A program made the translations under genes and the position numbers. A model generated the notes under the pieces. The model was not told where the DNA came from. It worked only from the letters and a program-made list of their open reading frames with translations, and did not search any database. Source: Crocodylus rhombifer (lineage: Eukaryota; Chordata; Crocodylia; Crocodylidae). Taken from it: a DNA stretch of 64,000 nucleotides. Position 1 is the first letter of the stretch, and every line of letters starts with the position of its first letter. The DNA is taken from the NCBI GenBank assembly GCA_038503035.1, contig JAVSML010024230.1, positions 285,023 through 349,022 of the forward strand, written 5' to 3'. Below are positions 45,395 to 55,727 of the stretch, piece after piece.

Positions 45395-45515
45395 ATGCTC
45401 ACAATGCCGGGGTCATCTGACCCCGGTGCTCTTTCCTGCCAAGGCAGGGGGTCGGACTAGATGATCTACCTAGGTCCCTTCCGACTCTAGCTACTATGAA
45501 ACTATGAAACTATAC
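45395..45515 (+). mobile_element. CR1 3' UTR tail, severely 5'-truncated
   Basis: GCAGGGGGTCGGACTAGATG, then CCTAGGTCCCTTCCGACTC and an ACTATGAAACTATGAAACTA tail. It contains only the last 120 bp of a CR1. Its upstream edge holds a 9-bp perfect stem (CCGGGGTCA at 45407-45415 pairs with TGACCCCGG at 45418-45426, 2-base spacer). Confidence 0.85.
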
Positions 45516-48484
45516 TGGAGGAAAAACTTTAGAAGTCTTAGTTGCTGTTGTAAAATTATGTAAATTATTTAAATCATATTTTAATATTTCATCATTTTAT
45601 ATGCATATATATTTCTGTTTCTGAACATTATCCTCATGTACCCAATTTTGATTCTCCCTTAGGTTGATGTATAAGAACTGAATGCAAGAACAGTTCACAG
45701 TTCCAATGACACTCTACTCCTAGGAGTTGTGTGTGTACGTAGGCAAATAAAAGAGAAAAATGTAAAGCAGGTATATGCTTTTCCAAGGCAAAGCCCTCAT
45801 TTCCAACCCCACTCGCCCCAGCGTGGTTGTGTGTGCACAGACAAACAGAAACCGAAAAAGGAACACATTTCATCAAATTAAAACATGATCTGGAGGAGGG
45901 GTAGTGAGTTTTTGTTTTTGGAAATAGTTTCTTAAATGACACTTCTTGTGTCCTACACATTTCAGTGACAAGGACAGATAAAACTGTTGGCTTTCCCCAA
46001 TTTTCTTGTGCCTTCAACAATGTATTTGGAGTATTTTGGTTGATACAGATGTGACATTATGATTTAATCCCTATTTATTACTACTTGTTTACTTCTGTAG
46101 CACTCATAAAAAAAGTGTCCTAGTAATAATGTAAATGCCATCTTCTTTTTATATTGGTCTTGTGATATGGTCTTGAAGATTTTAGTATATGTATGGGCTC
46201 TACATTATCTGTTGCCACAAAGGAAAGAGATCTGGGAGTCATTGTTAACAGTTTGCTAAAAACATCAGTTGCTTGTTTAAAGTGTGTATATATAGTATCA
46301 CAGGTTTTTACAAATTACTTTTGAATTTGTATCTTTAAAAACAATCTTTTGAATTAGTGCATGGGAGCAGTAATCTCACTTGGGGATTGTATCCTAAAAA
46401 CGTAAGATGCTTCACAAGCTTCAACAAATATCAATTTACTGAAGAGCCAGATGGACAAAAACAGTCAAGCTGATCAGGTTTGAAATACTTTCCTATTTTC
46501 TGTTGAATTAAAATGAAACATTCATCATACGTACAAATTACAAAAGCATACAGTAGTACTCTGAATCCTTGAAGATGGCCTTTGCCTAATATTTAAGAAT
46601 ACTAAACCATATCATACTGAGCCTGCAACTTAAGAACTTGTACAAGTTAACAGCTGTGACCTCAGTCAAGCAGGCAACGGAGTTTTTGGATAGCAAGCTG
46701 TGCCTCATTCTTCTTTGGCCAGAGCTATGTATATTTAATTAGTGTCCTCCAACCTTCACACTATGTGTTTTTCCACTTGACAGTTTCTGGCATCAAAAGA
46801 GTGTCCTTGAGAAAAAGTCAGGCCTATTGACTCCTAAGCATATTATTTGACTTGGTGTTCAAGTATTCTAAAGAAAGAGCTGGAAATAATGAAAGATACC
46901 ACAGTGTGGAACTGCCTTAACTGACAGTGTCAGGTGGGTCAAAGCTATTGAACAGTTCCTATTAAATTAGCTTAACTTCATCTCAGCTAGTTAAAACTGG
47001 CTTCCTGACAAATTAGTTGCTTTCTGTATATAAAAGAGGAGAGGCAAGAAGAGATATCCATTTTATAGCTTAGTGTCAGTAGATATGTCACATCACAAGG
47101 TCAATAAGAATCTGTCTATGGAAGAAATGTAAATGTTTGGCTGATGTTGATACAGTTTGCATTCCTATACCAGATAAACTCATTCACACTAATGCAGACT
47201 ACTTTATTCCAACCCAGGTAATTACAGTTCTTTATACTGTCTTTTTTAAAATCTGATTATAATTTTTGGTTAGTTTTTTCAATTTTGGATCTTGTATATG
47301 GCATATGCTATTTCTATCCAAGGAGTCTTAATGGAGAAAGTTATCCAGCATGCTTTAAAAGTGAGAAAAAAGGATTTTTAAAAAATTTCTGTTAATCAGA
47401 ACAAATGGATATTACAGTTTCCTTTAGAGGGAGGCTCTGAAGCCATCATGGACCTTATTTGAAATTCAAACAGGAAAACATGATTCACATTTGGTTGATT
47501 GTGGTAAATGCATATTCACTGTCTGTAACTAAGCTCAGCATTTAGGAAATAACATTGTTAAAGAAGATCAGAAATAGAACAAACGGCGCTCATTCCATTG
47601 CAAGGTTAAATTGATTTTTCCCTATTTTGTCACAGTATTCTGTTTCTATCCAGTCTTTTTAATTTCGGTACATTCTCAACTGCACCACAACTGACTTTGT
47701 TGCCACTGTTGGCATATTCAATTCAAACTCCTTTAATACTAGGCTTTGATCCTAAATTGTGTGCTGGCTAACAGGCTGTACTTTTTCCATCTGCAGGGAG
47801 TAATCTCTCATAAGGACATTGTGCCCTTTGCTTAAGCAGTTCTTCTGAAACACTGCTAATTATTATGGGGCCAATTTGTACTGCCCTGAGTGAAGTCGAT
47901 CTCTCTTGCACACACTGAAATGAGTATTTTAATATAGCTTTTACTGATATTTTATTTAGTTACATTATAGCAATTCAGCTAAGTACATATTAAGCCATAA
48001 AGACAAACTACAAACAAGGCTTTAGGGATTCTCTTTTTGTTTTTCACATTAGTAACTTGATAAATAGCAACTTCAGCCAGGAACATTTAGAATACCAATT
48101 CACCTCTGAAGTGGATGAAAAGCCTTCAATTTATGACAGGATTTTTTTTTTCGTCTTATTTCTTAGCAGTAGAAGCCAGTTAGAGTATATTCTAAATAGA
48201 ATCCACAGCCTTCAAGCTCCTATTTTTATCATTGTTACCCATGTGTTCCTATCTGTATTTTATTATGAAATGTCAATGCAGTAAGTAAAATCACAATTCA
48301 GTACAAAGTAGTCTGATAAACAGTAACTTTCCATCTCAATTAAATATTATATTAGTTGGTACTTTACACAAATAATTATAGTGTATGGATTTCAAAATCT
48401 CAAAAGAATTGACTTTGTTTTTGACCAATATAGACAAATACTTCTATTTTTTTTTTCCCCCTTTGAGAGCAGCATTCTGGTAGG
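45516..48484. other. Gene-free AT-rich DNA with one ancient LINE scrap
   Basis: Near 46220-46260 AAAGAGATCTGGGAGTCATTG translates to KRDLGVI-like text (ERDLGVI block of CR1/L3), an isolated old fragment. I see no gene. The frame at 48057-48284 is unassigned. Confidence 0.5.
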
Positions 48485-49105
48485 GCTGTGAGAAAACTGC
48501 GTCATTCCGTTTTGACTTCTGTTTCGATGGGACAGTGTTTCATTTCAAGCTTCATTTCATTTTGAAACCTCTATTCCATTTTATTTTGTTGAAACTATTT
48601 TGCTGTTTTGATGCTGTTTTGACGTTTTGCCCATAACTTTGTCATTTCTTGCCTGATTTAGATAAAAGTTGCAGGCTTCAAAGAGGTAAGTGCAAGGATT
48701 TCTGGGAAACTTCACCTCAAGTTCTTGAAAGCAAAACTCATGTCACTTGTAAGTGTGACAGGATGGGGGGGAGGTGGGCAGTGAAAACAGCTTAGCCCCA
48801 GCTGAGGCCACAAAGGCTGTCAAGTTTCAAGGAGATAGGTGTGGGTGTTTCTGGGAAACTGCACCTCAAGCTGCTGACAAGCCAAACTCACGTCACATGT
48901 GTGTGTTAAGGCATGGAGGGAGGTGGAAACTGCAAGCATGGTAACCCCTGATGAGGCCATAAAGCCTGCCAGGTTTCAAGGAGATAGATGCAGGGGTTTA
49001 TGGAAAACTGCACCTCAGGCTGCTGACAAGCAAAACTTGTTACCTGTGTGTTAGGTGACACTGTGTGTTAAGGTGTGCACACACAGTTTAGTGTGCCCCA
49101 ATAAG
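48485..49105. repeat. Three-copy tandem repeat of about 149 bp with a GTTTTGA-rich leader
   Basis: The word CACCTCAAG and its surroundings recur at about 48713, 48862 and 49011, exactly 149 bp apart each time. Shared blocks include GTTTCAAGGAGATAG, TCTGGGAAACT, CACCTCAAGCTGCTGACAAG and GAGGCCATAAAGCCTG. The units have diverged from one another. In front, 48500-48640 is built of GTTTTGA and TTTCATTTC words. It looks like a short block of an old satellite or the internal repeats of a transposon. Confidence 0.75.
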
Positions 49106-49340
49106 GTTTCCTCCTCCCCTACAGCCTCAGTTCTGTCCACCACTTTAAATGACAGCCGGTAATAACTTAGTAAGCAGCACAGTAGCACCAGCAGCATTGC
49201 AGGCAGCCAAACTGTCACAGCCTAGAGCCTTTCCTTTCCTTTCCTGCATATTTTTCTTTTCATAAAACATACCGTGAAATCTCAGAAAGGAGGTCTTAGT
49301 ACACTGAATAAATCCCAGACTCCTACAGAGTAAGTCCAGA

Positions 49341-49475
49341 GCAGTGGTTTTCAACCTTTTATTTTTTATTTGAGGACCCCTAAAAAAATTCAAATGCAGG
49401 TGCAGACTCCTTTGGAAATTTCAACAGTTTAATAGGGTCACTAATGCATAGTTTTCTTAACCTTTCTATCACACT
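49341..49475. mobile_element. hAT-type transposon end fragment
   Basis: CAGTGGTTTTCAACCTTTTA at about 49343 is the typical terminal inverted repeat of hAT (Charlie-like) elements, followed by GAGGACCCCTAAAAAAATTC. The opposite end was not found nearby, so it is a fragment. Confidence 0.6.
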
Positions 49476-51963
49476 AGAAGCTCCTGTTCAGTAAGCTATC
49501 TATTACAATTCCATGTTTCTATTACAATTTCATGTCCCAGTATTGGAATCCTTGCTTTCCAAAATACAGTCTGTCCTCTTCCCACTCCCTCTGTCCCAGT
49601 ATTGTGGCCTACATATTTTTCCTGGCAGAATGAATTTACATTTGGGGTGTGATGCTTGAGTGAGTGATCTAGAACACATCTGTCATTTATACTATTTCTA
49701 CCATGTGTGTCATCTGTAAGCATCAGAAGAAATAATTTTCTGTCAAATGACTGAAAAAGAAAGAAAAGTGTTAGGCTAAGATAACTCTTGTGTTCAGGAG
49801 TTTAAAAGAGATAGAAAAAGAGATAATCCCACTCCCAGCAGTCTGCCTGGAGCCTGCAGATTCTATGGGGCATTGTCTCACCACATGGTTGCCAGTCCCA
49901 CACCATGCCCCTATGCTGGGTGCTGCAGGTAGCTGCCCAGGACTGGCAGCACAGGGACAGCTGTACAGTAGCCTGGAGAGCTGACACAGAAGTCCAAATG
50001 TCCTTTTCATTGCTGATGCCATACGCTCCCCCCCGCAACTGGGGCCCCAGATGATTGCTGGTGATGACTGGCAACCTTGTGGTACTATGGAGTGAGGTGG
50101 AGGTGCAGTGGCATTTTTAATGGGGTGGGTGCTCCAACACCCACATGCATGAGGGGCTGTCAGGCCAGATGTGGGAGCATGGGCACAACTGGCCAGTGCA
50201 GCAGTGCTGCATAAAGGTCAAGGCTTTCATTTCTTACCACAGTTGTCAATTTAGGAGTGCTCATAAAACCATGCCCCTTATGTGGCAACTGACAGAGATC
50301 CTCATGCCTTGGGATCCAGGCTACAGCTGTGCTGTGTCCAGCAGCATGGGTGTCCTGCCCAAGCCTGCACCCTTGCTTGGCATCCTCAGTGATATATTGC
50401 TGGGGGAGGTCCCCTTGAGGCAGCAACAACCCATCCTGCCAAGCTCCCCAGCTCCAGCCTCTACCAGCAGTTTGGGGAGCCCAGGCCAGCATGTACCCCA
50501 ACAATTCTGTAGCCTCAGCTGCAGCCATGAGGTGCAGCCAGCTATGTAACTGCCAGCTGTCAGCAGCACCTGCTCCTTCCAGGGTAGGAGGCCCCTGCCC
50601 AGGCACCCACACACTGCACCTTACCATCTGAAGAGTCCACCAGGAGCTGCACACCATCGCCACCAGCCAGGACCAACTGGAGCCACTGGCCATGCCAGCC
50701 CTGGAGATATAGTAAGCCTCATACTGGGGGAAGGGACCTGCACACCCTGACCCTTGCCCCTGCTCCCAGACCCTGCCTCTAGCTTCTGCCCCTGCCTCTG
50801 CTTCCCCCTGACTCAGCCACACTCCACTGGTCTCTGGGTCCCCACCCACAACATACAGGGAGTCTGGAGGCAGTGAAAACTTTATTTAGCTTCTTGTGCC
50901 CCTGCAGCTAGGTGGTCATAGACCACTCGCACACCAAGGAATATGTCAGTACCAATGACTATCTCCTCCTTGTCTGTGAAGGGCAGGGATGTGCAGCAGA
51001 GCCACAGGTAGCACTCCAGGTAGTGGCAGGGGTTGTGGGGCAGCCTGGGCTTGCCCCCAGCACTGTTGAAGCTCAGGGTCCCATGCCAAGTGTGCAGGTT
51101 CACCTGGGGCACCATAGCAATCAGCAGTAGCAGGGCATAGTGGGCCTTTGATCCATGCAAACTGATCCTTGCATAGCACCCAAGACATACACAGTAGGGG
51201 CATGCTCAGGGTACAGCACTGGCATGGGGGGTGGAGAGAGCTGGCACCAGAGCACCTGTCTAGAGAGGCCCTCTGTAGGGAGGGCAGGGACACAGGCAGC
51301 TCCTCATCTCAGTTGTCTGAGAGCCCTAAACCCTCCCTCCCCCCACCCAGCCCAGGCTCGTGGCTGGTCTGTAGGAGGAGAAGGGGGCAGTGGGGTCTGG
51401 AGCTGTGGCAGCAGGTGCTAGCAGGAGCCAGGCCCATCCTGGCCTGTGAATGGAGATGGAGAAGCAGGCTACTTGCATCTAGCACCCAGCAGCCCAGTGG
51501 CCCTTGGGGAGTAAGCAGGAATGGGGGGCTCGGCCAGCAGTGGCCTAGGCCCAGGCCTGCCCACCCAACTTACCATGATCCCTGGGCACCTGTGCACACC
51601 CAGCCCTCGATCTGAGGCTGGACAGTGTACAGCCCTGGTACAGAACATCTTATCTCAGAAATGATGCAAACACTCACAAACAGCTTCTTTCTTATGGCTC
51701 TTCAGGCCCTGAAATTGCATGTGGGGGAAAGACCACAGTTGACAGTCAGTATGTAGGTTTAGGGTTCCTGCTGTCCCACAGCTGGGGCCCTGAAGATGTT
51801 CCATTTTCATCAGAAGAGGACCCAGGGTAGGATTCACCTCCTGGACCAGATGGTGATGGTGTCACAGAACCATCTGGGAGACGCATAGGCCTGGCGGGCA
51901 GAGGACCTGGCTGGCCAGAACAGGTGGTGGGTGGAGGACATGGATGGCCAGGATAGGTGATGG

Positions 51964-52180
51964 ATGGAGGACATTGCCTGTGAGGATGTGCAGCAGGCAG
52001 AGGACATGGTGCGTGAGGACACATGGGACTGGATAGACCAGGAGTTCCAGGCACAACTCCTGGCACTGGAGCACCAGTGGGTAGAGGCTCTGTGGGAACA
52101 GTGTACGGTAATGGGCAGGACAGTAAAAGGCCATGAAGGACAACTGCCAGGTGCTGGACAGCATATTAGCCCTGACAGTT
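51964..52180 (+). pseudogene. Possible C-terminal piece of the Myb-like Harbinger accessory protein
   Basis: Harbinger elements usually encode a second, Myb/SANT-like DNA-binding protein. This frame, opposite in direction to the transposase, has an acidic start (EDIACEDVQQAEDMVREDT), then DWIDQEFQAQLLALEHQW and VEALWEQCTVM, a helical Gln/Glu/Leu-rich segment like the end of such proteins. I could not find the Myb domain upstream, so the call is weak. Confidence 0.3.
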
Positions 52181-52899
52181 GCCTTTGTGCTGCTTGCTTC
52201 CTAGCTCTTTACCCTAGCCCTGCCTCCCCCCCTTGGCAGCCACCTGCCACCCAACAGCAGGCCCACCCATGGGCCTGGGTGGAGGTCCAGAGCTGCCTCC
52301 ACCATCCAGGAGCCCCTGCCCTGCCCTGTACCCCACCCCTGCCTTGAGTACTCTGCCACCCAGCTGCCACTCCTGGGCTTAGGCCCACTGCTCACCCTGG
52401 CTTCATGCAGGAGCAGAGGCAGAGATGCCTACAGTGGGGGCAGGACCACACACCAGCCCTCCTGGCCCTGGACAGTGGCTGAGAAGGGGAGCTGCCTGTG
52501 CCAGGGGACCACTGGCCACTGTTGCTTTTTGCCAAGCCCCTCACCCATTGGGCTTGCTTCAGCCTGCACACTGACAGGGGAATGGCCATTGACTGGGATG
52601 CTGGCCACCTTCCCTGGGCTCTTCCATCTAGGTGCCTACATTCCACAGCCCCTCACCCTGGGATGGTACACACACAACCTTGTAAATACATTGTATGGGG
52701 AAGAGGGTGCTATATTGTTGGTGGGTGGTAGAGGGGCTCTGTTGTTGGGGAGGAAGGGGAAACGGGGTGTCTGTTTGATGTGAGGGGAACAAAATGGTTG
52801 TTCTTTTGAGATGTGTCTGCAATGAACATGGTGCTAGGGGTGGGCAGTACAGCGTGGGACCATGGGCAGCTGTCCAGGTGGACTACAATGGGGAGTTCA

Positions 52900-53840
52900 G
52901 TAGGAGGTGGTCAGCCAGCAACTCTCACACCTGGAACTCTGGCCCCCACTGGTGGGTTTGTGGTTCACTCAGGGCCACAGCTATTTCAGCCACTGCAGCT
53001 GGAGTTCCCACTGCCAGGCATCCTCTGCCTGCCATGCCTTCTCTACTCAGGCCTTGCAAAACATCTTCCCCTAGGTCTCACAGATGTCAAGGATGTTGTC
53101 CTTGGTGAACTTGATGCGGGCGGTGAAGGTGTGCCAGCATCCTTTCAGGTGGCTGAAGGTACACTCCACCAGGGTGCTGGTCCAGCCCAGACACTGATTA
53201 AAGTAGGCCTAGAGGGGTCCAGCTGGCTGGTGTAGGGCCACATGAGCCAGGACAGAAATGGATAGGTGGGGTCCCTGATGAGGGATGGGATCACCATGGT
53301 GTCCAGATGCAGGTCTGGCACCCTCAGAGCACAGCTCTTTCTTTTCACCAGCCCTGGCAGAATGGAACTACAAAACATGTGGGTGTAATGGGTGTATTGG
53401 GTACTGCCTGCCCAGCCAACACTCATTTTTATGGAGGTCAAGGACAGCCTGGAGCACAATGGAGTGAAATCCCCTACAGCTGTACTAGGGGCAATCATCA
53501 TGGGGTGGGCAGGTTATGGGAATGTGGGTTCCATCTAGGGCCCTGATCCACTGGGGGAATCCCAGGGCATGGAACCCCACCACTACCACCAGAGGGTTAT
53601 TTACCCTGAGTGCCATGTGCCCCAGCATGTCCTGGAGGGCACCACACACCTCCAGGATGGCCTTCCTGGCAGTGATGAGATGGCCCACATAGTCAGCCTG
53701 AGCAGGGTGAGGTCCAGCCAGCTGTCCATGGGAAGGGGTTGCTGCATAGTGGTGTCCTGCCACTCTAGATGTGGGCGGAGCTGCCCCAGGAGGTCCCAGA
53801 AGCTGGCTTAGGTCACCCAGAATACTGGCCACTGCTTGTC
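52900..53840 (-). pseudogene. Harbinger-type DDE transposase remnant (HARBI1-like)
   Basis: This would catalyse element excision and insertion. On the minus strand: ISTARK-like text with LEVCGALQDMLGHMALRV, then GFPQWIRALDGTHIPITCP holding the first catalytic Asp (53533), DLHLDTMVIPSLIRDPTYP, then FLSWLMWPYT with the second Asp (53271; families usually have G-D-x-x-Y-P-L), then NQCLGWTSTLVECTFSHLKG, where E (53164) is the third residue of the V-E-x-x-F-x-x-L-K pattern. The text continues with ARIKFTKDNILDI near 53090. Stops near 53480, 53380 and 53210 show it is a pseudogene. The N-terminal helix-turn-helix part was not recognised. Confidence 0.82.
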
Positions 53841-54734
53841 ATCCTAGGTCTGATGGATAACATGCAGACACCCAGAGGTGGTAGCACTAGAGGGCCAGGA
53901 GGGCAACAGCGGCCCTGATGGTGGTATCCATCAGCCCCTCATCTCTGTCTCTGCTGGGGTCTGGGCATCAGGATGTGGTCCAGATGGCAGCTATGCAGTG
54001 GCAGAGGTCCTGTGATGTGGCTGGGTAGGCACTTGCTCCATCTGAGGGAGCTAGTAGGGATCAGATGGCCATGGGTGAACCAGTGGGTAGCGTGGTGGCC
54101 TAGCAGAGCCAGCATAGTTCCAGGGAATTGGGCATTGCTGCCAGGGGCAGGAACTGGAGTAGCCATAGCACAGAGAAGCAGAGATGGTGACAGGAGAGCT
54201 GCTGCATGCTGCCCCTGTTCTGTGAACACTGCTCCTAGCCAAGGAAATGGCTGGCCAGGGAGCAGAGTGCAGGGGTGCCTTTTCAAGATGGCTGCTGGCT
54301 GCTGACAGTAAATCTGCTCCCACCTCCCTGCATGTGTAGGTGTCTGCCTGGGATCATCTACTCATGAGTAGTTTACTCACAAGTAAACTGATCTCGGATC
54401 AAAAGCATGTGTAGATGTGCCCAGTGATTCTCTGAACAAGCCATCTTAATTGTGTGAACAAACCATTCTCTTGTTATACTTCCTTGAGGATGATTTTTCT
54501 TGTGCCTTAGAAAAAAGTTTCTAGAATTTTTTATGGCTGCCACAATTCATTTTGTCCATGAAGATGTGAAGTTTCACTATCACTGTTGTTAATATCTCAA
54601 ATCAATTAAACACAAACACAAAGTTCCACCTATTTTAATTTTGTCTTCTGCTGAGAGAAATTCAGAGACTGTACTAACACATAGGCCTTAGTTTTTCAAA
54701 ATAACTGTTTTCCTTTATTCCTTTTAAAATAAAT

Positions 54735-54855
54735 ATTCCCTTTTATCTTGCTGGGATCCTCTGACCCCTGCTGACTTCCTGCCTCTGGGGCAGGAGGATG
54801 GACTCGATCATCTTCCGAAGTCCCTTCCAGCCATAATGTCTATGAAATCTATGAA
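54735..54855 (+). mobile_element. CR1 3' tail, severely 5'-truncated
   Basis: CTTGCTGGGATCCTCTGACC, then TGACTTCCTGCCTCTGG, TGGACTCGATCATCTTCCG and an ATGTCTATGAAATCTATGAAA tail. It is almost identical in wording to the end of the CR1 at 34199-39127 and therefore of the same, young subfamily. Confidence 0.9.
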
Positions 54856-55364
54856 AATTTAGAGAAAATGAGTGAGGGCACACAAAGCCTTTCAGGATTA
54901 GGATGAGCAAAGTTTAAATAGAACTTTTAAGTTGTGCAATAGTAACAACAAACAGGGTGCAGACAGAAGTGACAATTTTTGCCCAATCTGACCACAGAAA
55001 GTGAACTATAGCTATGACCAAACACAAGTGCATGGATTCAGGCAGCTTAAAAAATGGGTGATCATGTGAAAATCTGAACCCTCATTGTATAAGGGTCAAA
55101 TGAAGATGTCTGAGAACAGAGCATCTTCTGTAAGTTCTGTCTGCCTGCTTCCCAGGCTGTCACTGTTTCAGAATGGGGGGGGGTGGAGAGAAAAAGCAGC
55201 TGGGGCTTGGTCTGGGGGGTTTTCAGGTCCTGATGAAGGGTGGGGTGGGTGTATTGGAGCTGCCCTGAGGTAAGGAGGAGGTCTCCAATTCACCCACTCC
55301 ACGCTCAAGTGCCAGCTGGAGAATCCCTAGAACTAGCCTCCTCTGCCCCCTTCCCTCTCTCCCA
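54856..55364. other. Intervening DNA, no feature recognised
   Basis: I see no gene. A G-run (GGGGGGGGTGG) lies at about 55176-55186. The frame at 55085-55273 is unassigned. Confidence 0.5.
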
Positions 55365-55727
55365 TTCTGGTGACAGTCTATAAACTCACTAGGAGGGACC
55401 AGAAGGGTTTGGGAGAGACCTTGTTTCCCCTAGCACACCCTGGCATAGCAAGGAATAACGGCCACAAATTGTTGGAGAGGAGGTTTAGATTAGACATCTG
55501 TAAGAATTATTTCACAGTTATGGCAGCTAGGATCTGGAACCAACTTCCAAAGGAAGTGGTGCTGGCTCCTACCCTGGGGGTCTTTAAGAGGATGCTTGAT
55601 GCCTACCTAGCTAGGATCATTTGAGCACAGTTTTTTCTCCTGCCCAGGCAGGGGGTCAGACTTGAAGATCTACAAGGTCCCTTCCTACCCTACTTCTATG
55701 ATTCTATGATATGATTCTATGATTCTG
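55365..55727 (+). pseudogene. CR1 3' end fragment (last 84 codons and tail)
   Basis: An open frame at 55370-55624 reads YKLTRRDQKGLGETLFPL, FRLDICKNYFTVMAARIWNQ and LPKEVVLAPTLGVFK, the C-terminal end of CR1 ORF2. The 3' UTR has GCAGGGGGTCAGACTTGAAG and a tail of ATTCTATG units to 55727. It is the same subfamily as the copy at 1-2265, and here the frame is uninterrupted. Confidence 0.93.

Larger units (their letters stand above)
49760..54415 (-). mobile_element. Degenerate Harbinger DNA transposon, GC-rich, about 4.6 kb
   Basis: The unit has a DDE transposase remnant on the minus strand (52900-53840). On the right it ends (54390-54415) with a sequence whose reverse complement starts GGGCACATCTACACATGC, matching the ends of the other Harbinger-like elements here. 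Two palindromes sit just inside that end: CTACTCATGAGTAG (54358-54371) and GTTTACTCACAAGTAAAC (54371-54388). An AATAAA on the minus strand (about 50880) lies downstream of the transposase. The left end was not identified and 49760 is only where GC content rises. Most open frames inside come from CA/GG-rich composition. Confidence 0.65.

Noticed and set aside
50160..52347. Several open frames of 60-230 codons in the GC-rich region
   Set aside because: Composition-driven frames inside a Harbinger element with no recognisable domain; only the transposase segment and one weak Myb-like piece could be supported.
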